NCBI GenBank assembly: GCA_035624425.1
Contig: DASPRN010000039.1
Location: forward strand, 1 to 24,106
Direction of reading: 5' to 3'
Origin: AC-32 sp035624425
GTDB taxonomy: Bacteria; Actinomycetota; Thermoleophilia; Gaiellales; Gaiellaceae
DNA length: 24,106 nt
Shown here: in pieces, positions 21,908 to 24,106 of the stretch
How positions within the stretch are numbered: position 1 is the first letter of the stretch
Layout: the number at the start of each line of letters is the position of its first letter
Position numbers and translations under genes: made by a program
The notes under the pieces: generated by a model
Seen by the model: the letters and a program-made list of their open reading frames with translations, nothing else
Database searches by the model: none
What the model was told of the DNA's origin: nothing

Positions 21908-24106
21908 GGGTGCCTCCTTCCGGTCATCCGTCGCACTCTTCGAGCGGGCTGCTTGCCGTGCGCTTTGAGCGCGGCCTTCGCGGCCGCGACCAGGTCGGCC
22001 CGCTCGCTCGCCGAGAACGTCCCGCAGGCGGGAGTCGCCGGCGCGGAGCCCGACGGGCTGTCCACCGCCACGGCCTGCCGGTACATGCCCCACTTGCTCG
22101 AGTTGCCCTTGACGACGACGAGCTTGGCGTCGGCCCACTGCGGCGAGGAGTACGTGTGGGTCACGGTCTTGCCGACGGCGTGCGTGCCGTCACCGAAGTC
22201 CCAGTAGTACTGCAGGCCGGCCGTTCCGCCGCTCTTGGCGCGCGAGAAGCGCGCGTCGAAGGTGACGGTGAGCGTCGAGGACGGGTTGACCGGGTTGGTC
22301 TCGAAGTAGGCGATCGTCCCCGTGGGCTTCGGGACGGCGCCGGCGTAGTCGTTCCCGCTGATCAGGAGCGACGTGTACTCCGCCGGGAGCTCGAGCGCCC
22401 GCAATAGCTCCTGGGTCGGAGCGGTGTAGCCGCTGACGCCGTGCGGGGCGCCGGCGGCGAAGAAGTTCAGGTGCTCGAGCGTGTCGCCGGTGAAGCCGAC
22501 CGGCTGGCCCTGGTTCACGTTGAACGGGACGCCGCTGGCATGGGCCTTCGTCAGCGGCGCCGTCAGGGTGAGGGTGTTGCCGGCGATCGAGGCGAGCTGG
22601 CCGACCTCGAGGTTCGAGCCGGTGTCGACGAAGAACGGCTGCCCGGCGGTGAAGTTCGCTCCCGTGGCGACTGTCACCGTGGTGTCGCCGACTGCGGTCG
22701 GGGCGCTGAGCGTCGACATCCCGGCCGCCGGGACGCCGCTCGCGAACTCGAAGGCGGTGCCGCCGCCCGAGTAGGACAGGACCGGCGTCGACCTGATCGC
22801 GGCGGAGGTGGTCGACGGGTACGGGTTCTCCTCGATGTTCGAGTCCTGGATGCCGCCGACGCTGAAGCCCGGGATGCCCAGGTTCCAGAAGGCGGCCGCG
22901 TCGTCCTCGGTCGAGAGGATCTGGGCCTCGGGCGCCGTGCCGGCCGCGTGAACCGGCGAGTAATTCGCCTGGTCGGCCGCGGTGTAGGCCGGCACGTACG
23001 GCGTCTGAGGGAGCTCGGGCCCGCCGCCGTTGGAGGCCCCGGGGGCCGAGCCCGTGCGGTTGTAGCGAAGCGGGTTCTCCTGCTGGACGGTGCCGCCGTA
23101 CTTGGCGCTCTGCTCGGCGAAGCCGGCGGTGACCGCGGCGTTGAGGTCGCTGTTGAACGCGGCGCTCGCGGCGCTGTTGGCCGCGATGGCCCCGCTGAAG
23201 TCCGGGTAGAGCGCGTTGGGGGCCGACGGCGTGTCCGTGATGAACGTCCGCCAGGGCGGGACTCCGCCGCCGGCGGTGTTGTTCCAGTAGTACTGCGTCC
23301 CGAGGTGGTAGGCGGGGTAGCTCATTCCGTTCGCGTTCATGACCGCGAACATCGCGTACTTGCCCTGCGGGCCCTGCGGGATCAGGTTCTGGGCGTAGTA
23401 CTTCGAGCCCTCGCGCAGGAAGAGGCCGTTCGCGGCGCGGCCGGCCGAGGCGTCGAGGAGCGCGATCTTGACGGTCTTCGAAGGATAGGTCCCGTTGGCC
23501 TCGTACCAGCGCAGCAGCGCCTGGTACTCGCCCATCGTCATCGCGACGCCCGAGGTGTCGTCGTAGGCGCCGCCGTTGGCGAGGTTGCTGGTCGCGATGT
23601 CACGGCGGGCGGCGCCGAAGCCGAACACGCCGCTCGTCGAGTTCTGCGGGTTGTTGACCTCGCCGACGATCGCCGGTGAGATCGGGGTTCCGTCCGGGTG
23701 CGCGGCGAGCAGCACGCGCCGGCCCGCGCAGGCGTAGCCGGGCAGGGTGACCTCGGCGTCGTCGGAATCCCAGGGGTAGGCACGGTTGAACGAGTAGTTC
23801 GGATTCGTCCGCTGCTCGTCCATGCGGCGGAAGTAGTGATCCGAAACCGTCGAGTACTTGGCGAGGTTGCCCATCACGTTCTTGTCCGTGAGCTGCTGCT
23901 TCCAGTGCAGGAAGAGCTCCTGCCAGCCGTTGATCGTCGACGGCTCGTTGAACGCATCGGTTCCGCCGGCCTGGACGAGGTGCGGGTCGCCGTCTGCGCC
24001 CGACACGCGGTAGACGTCGTTGTAGGCCATGTCGAAGAGCTGGCCGTAGACGTAGTCCGGATCCACGACCGGCGCTGCCTGTGGCCCGTGCGTCTCCCCC
24101 GTGGCG
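21904..24106 (-). CDS. Secreted M28-peptidase-like protein with PKD domain, degenerate metal site (N-terminus outside window)
   Basis: 733 visible residues; the frame is open to the window edge, so signal peptide and true start are missing. It is paralogous to the downstream gene over its length: shared motifs include the HPVVD/APVVD region, the AGRRVLLAAHPDGTP block, LLRWYEANGTYP (LRWHEVNGTYP in the partner), YYWDFGDG of the PKD domain, and a C-terminal CGTFSASER (CGALTASEQ). It keeps His/Asp in AAHPDG and Asp in GAYDDTSG. The family Glu-Glu block is replaced by LLDASAGRAANG (about 23428-23460), and the later Asp block reads VMNANGM, so catalysis is doubtful. One copy of the beta-module lies in its C-terminal half. 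The TGA overlaps the next GTG (GTGA). Possibly a binding partner of its paralogue. Confidence 0.8.
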   Translation of the reverse strand, partial: ATGETHGPQAAPVVDPDYVYGQLFDMAYNDVYRVSGADGDPHLVQAGGTDAFNEPSTINGWQELFLHWKQQLTDKNVMGNLAKYSTVSDHYFRRMDEQRTNPNYSFNRAYPWDSDDAEVTLPGYACAGRRVLLAAHPDGTPISPAIVGEVNNPQNSTSGVFGFGAARRDIATSNLANGGAYDDTSGVAMTMGEYQALLRWYEANGTYPSKTVKIALLDASAGRAANGLFLREGSKYYAQNLIPQGPQGKYAMFAVMNANGMSYPAYHLGTQYYWNNTAGGGVPPWRTFITDTPSAPNALYPDFSGAIAANSAASAAFNSDLNAAVTAGFAEQSAKYGGTVQQENPLRYNRTGSAPGASNGGGPELPQTPYVPAYTAADQANYSPVHAAGTAPEAQILSTEDDAAAFWNLGIPGFSVGGIQDSNIEENPYPSTTSAAIRSTPVLSYSGGGTAFEFASGVPAAGMSTLSAPTAVGDTTVTVATGANFTAGQPFFVDTGSNLEVGQLASIAGNTLTLTAPLTKAHASGVPFNVNQGQPVGFTGDTLEHLNFFAAGAPHGVSGYTAPTQELLRALELPAEYTSLLISGNDYAGAVPKPTGTIAYFETNPVNPSSTLTVTFDARFSRAKSGGTAGLQYYWDFGDGTHAVGKTVTHTYSSPQWADAKLVVVKGNSSKWGMYRQAVAVDSPSGSAPATPACGTFSASERADLVAAAKAALKAHGKQPARRVRRMTGRRHP
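21913..21919 (-). promoter_or_regulatory. Shine-Dalgarno deciding the GTG start of the downstream M28-like gene
   Basis: AAGGAGG on the minus strand (21919-21913), 5 nt before GTG 21907, inside the end of the upstream paralogue. It is among the best ribosome-binding sites in the window and supports starting at GTG, not at an upstream codon within the neighbour. Confidence 0.75.

Noticed and set aside
20363..22207. 614-residue open frame on + across the M28-like genes
   Set aside because: Antisense shadow; no start context or domain, while the minus strand has motifs, signal peptide and strong Shine-Dalgarno.

Overview
The window is GC-rich throughout, dense with genes, and many adjacent genes overlap by 4 bp. 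Together with the gene content (a Lon/Hsp20 operon, SpoIID/LytB-domain protein, PRC-barrel protein, TIGR03943/DUF318 pair, secreted M28-like proteins with actinobacterial-style beta-repeats), this suggests an actinomycete-phylum chromosome, perhaps a Thermoleophilia-like lineage. That placement is inference from style and content; no rRNA or tRNA is present to anchor it. I see no transposase, integrase, CRISPR array or phage gene, so this reads as ordinary chromosome.

Layout. (1) 1-2566 (+) is the end of a nucleotide-sugar operon: a UDP-sugar 6-dehydrogenase (5' end outside the window), a Gfo/Idh/MocA oxidoreductase and a left-handed beta-helix acyltransferase. The order matches WbpA-WbpB-WbpD-type synthesis of UDP-diacetamido-glucuronic acid; the required aminotransferase is not in view. 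(2) 2664-5728 (-) is a secreted pair, a SpoIID/LytB-domain protein coupled to an S8 subtilisin-like protease. (3) 5879-9271 is a complete dTDP-rhamnose set: rmlB on +, and PRC-barrel-rmlA-rmlC-rmlD on -, with rmlB and rmlD converging and overlapping. (4) 9382-12719 (+) is a proteostasis operon: hsp20, lon and a small YtxH-like protein, behind a promoter with a palindromic operator candidate. (5) 12772-16923 (-) holds an M23 peptidase, a TIGR03943 protein with its DUF318 permease partner, and two half-size TauE/SafE genes. (6) 16942-19033 holds a trehalose-6-phosphate phosphatase (+), an EamA transporter (-) and a NUDIX hydrolase (+). (7) 19033-19183 is a non-coding stretch with REP-like palindromes and a strong terminator hairpin. 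(8) 19202-24106 (-) holds two tandem paralogous secreted M28-peptidase-like proteins with PKD domains; the upstream copy runs off the window.

How they work together. Blocks 1-3 serve cell-envelope glycan synthesis and extracytoplasmic processing; block 4 is protein quality control; block 5 combines envelope peptidoglycan work with export of metals or anions; block 8 is a secreted peptidase-like pair.

Most interesting points: two tiny divergent intergenic gaps (18 and 23 bp) that look like symmetric, leaderless bidirectional promoters; an RmlB whose catalytic Asp is replaced by Cys; an M28-like pair in which one member keeps most metal ligands and the other has lost them, with a shared beta-repeat module inserted at different points; and the structured repeat at 19033-19140. 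I did not find a clearly new multi-gene system.
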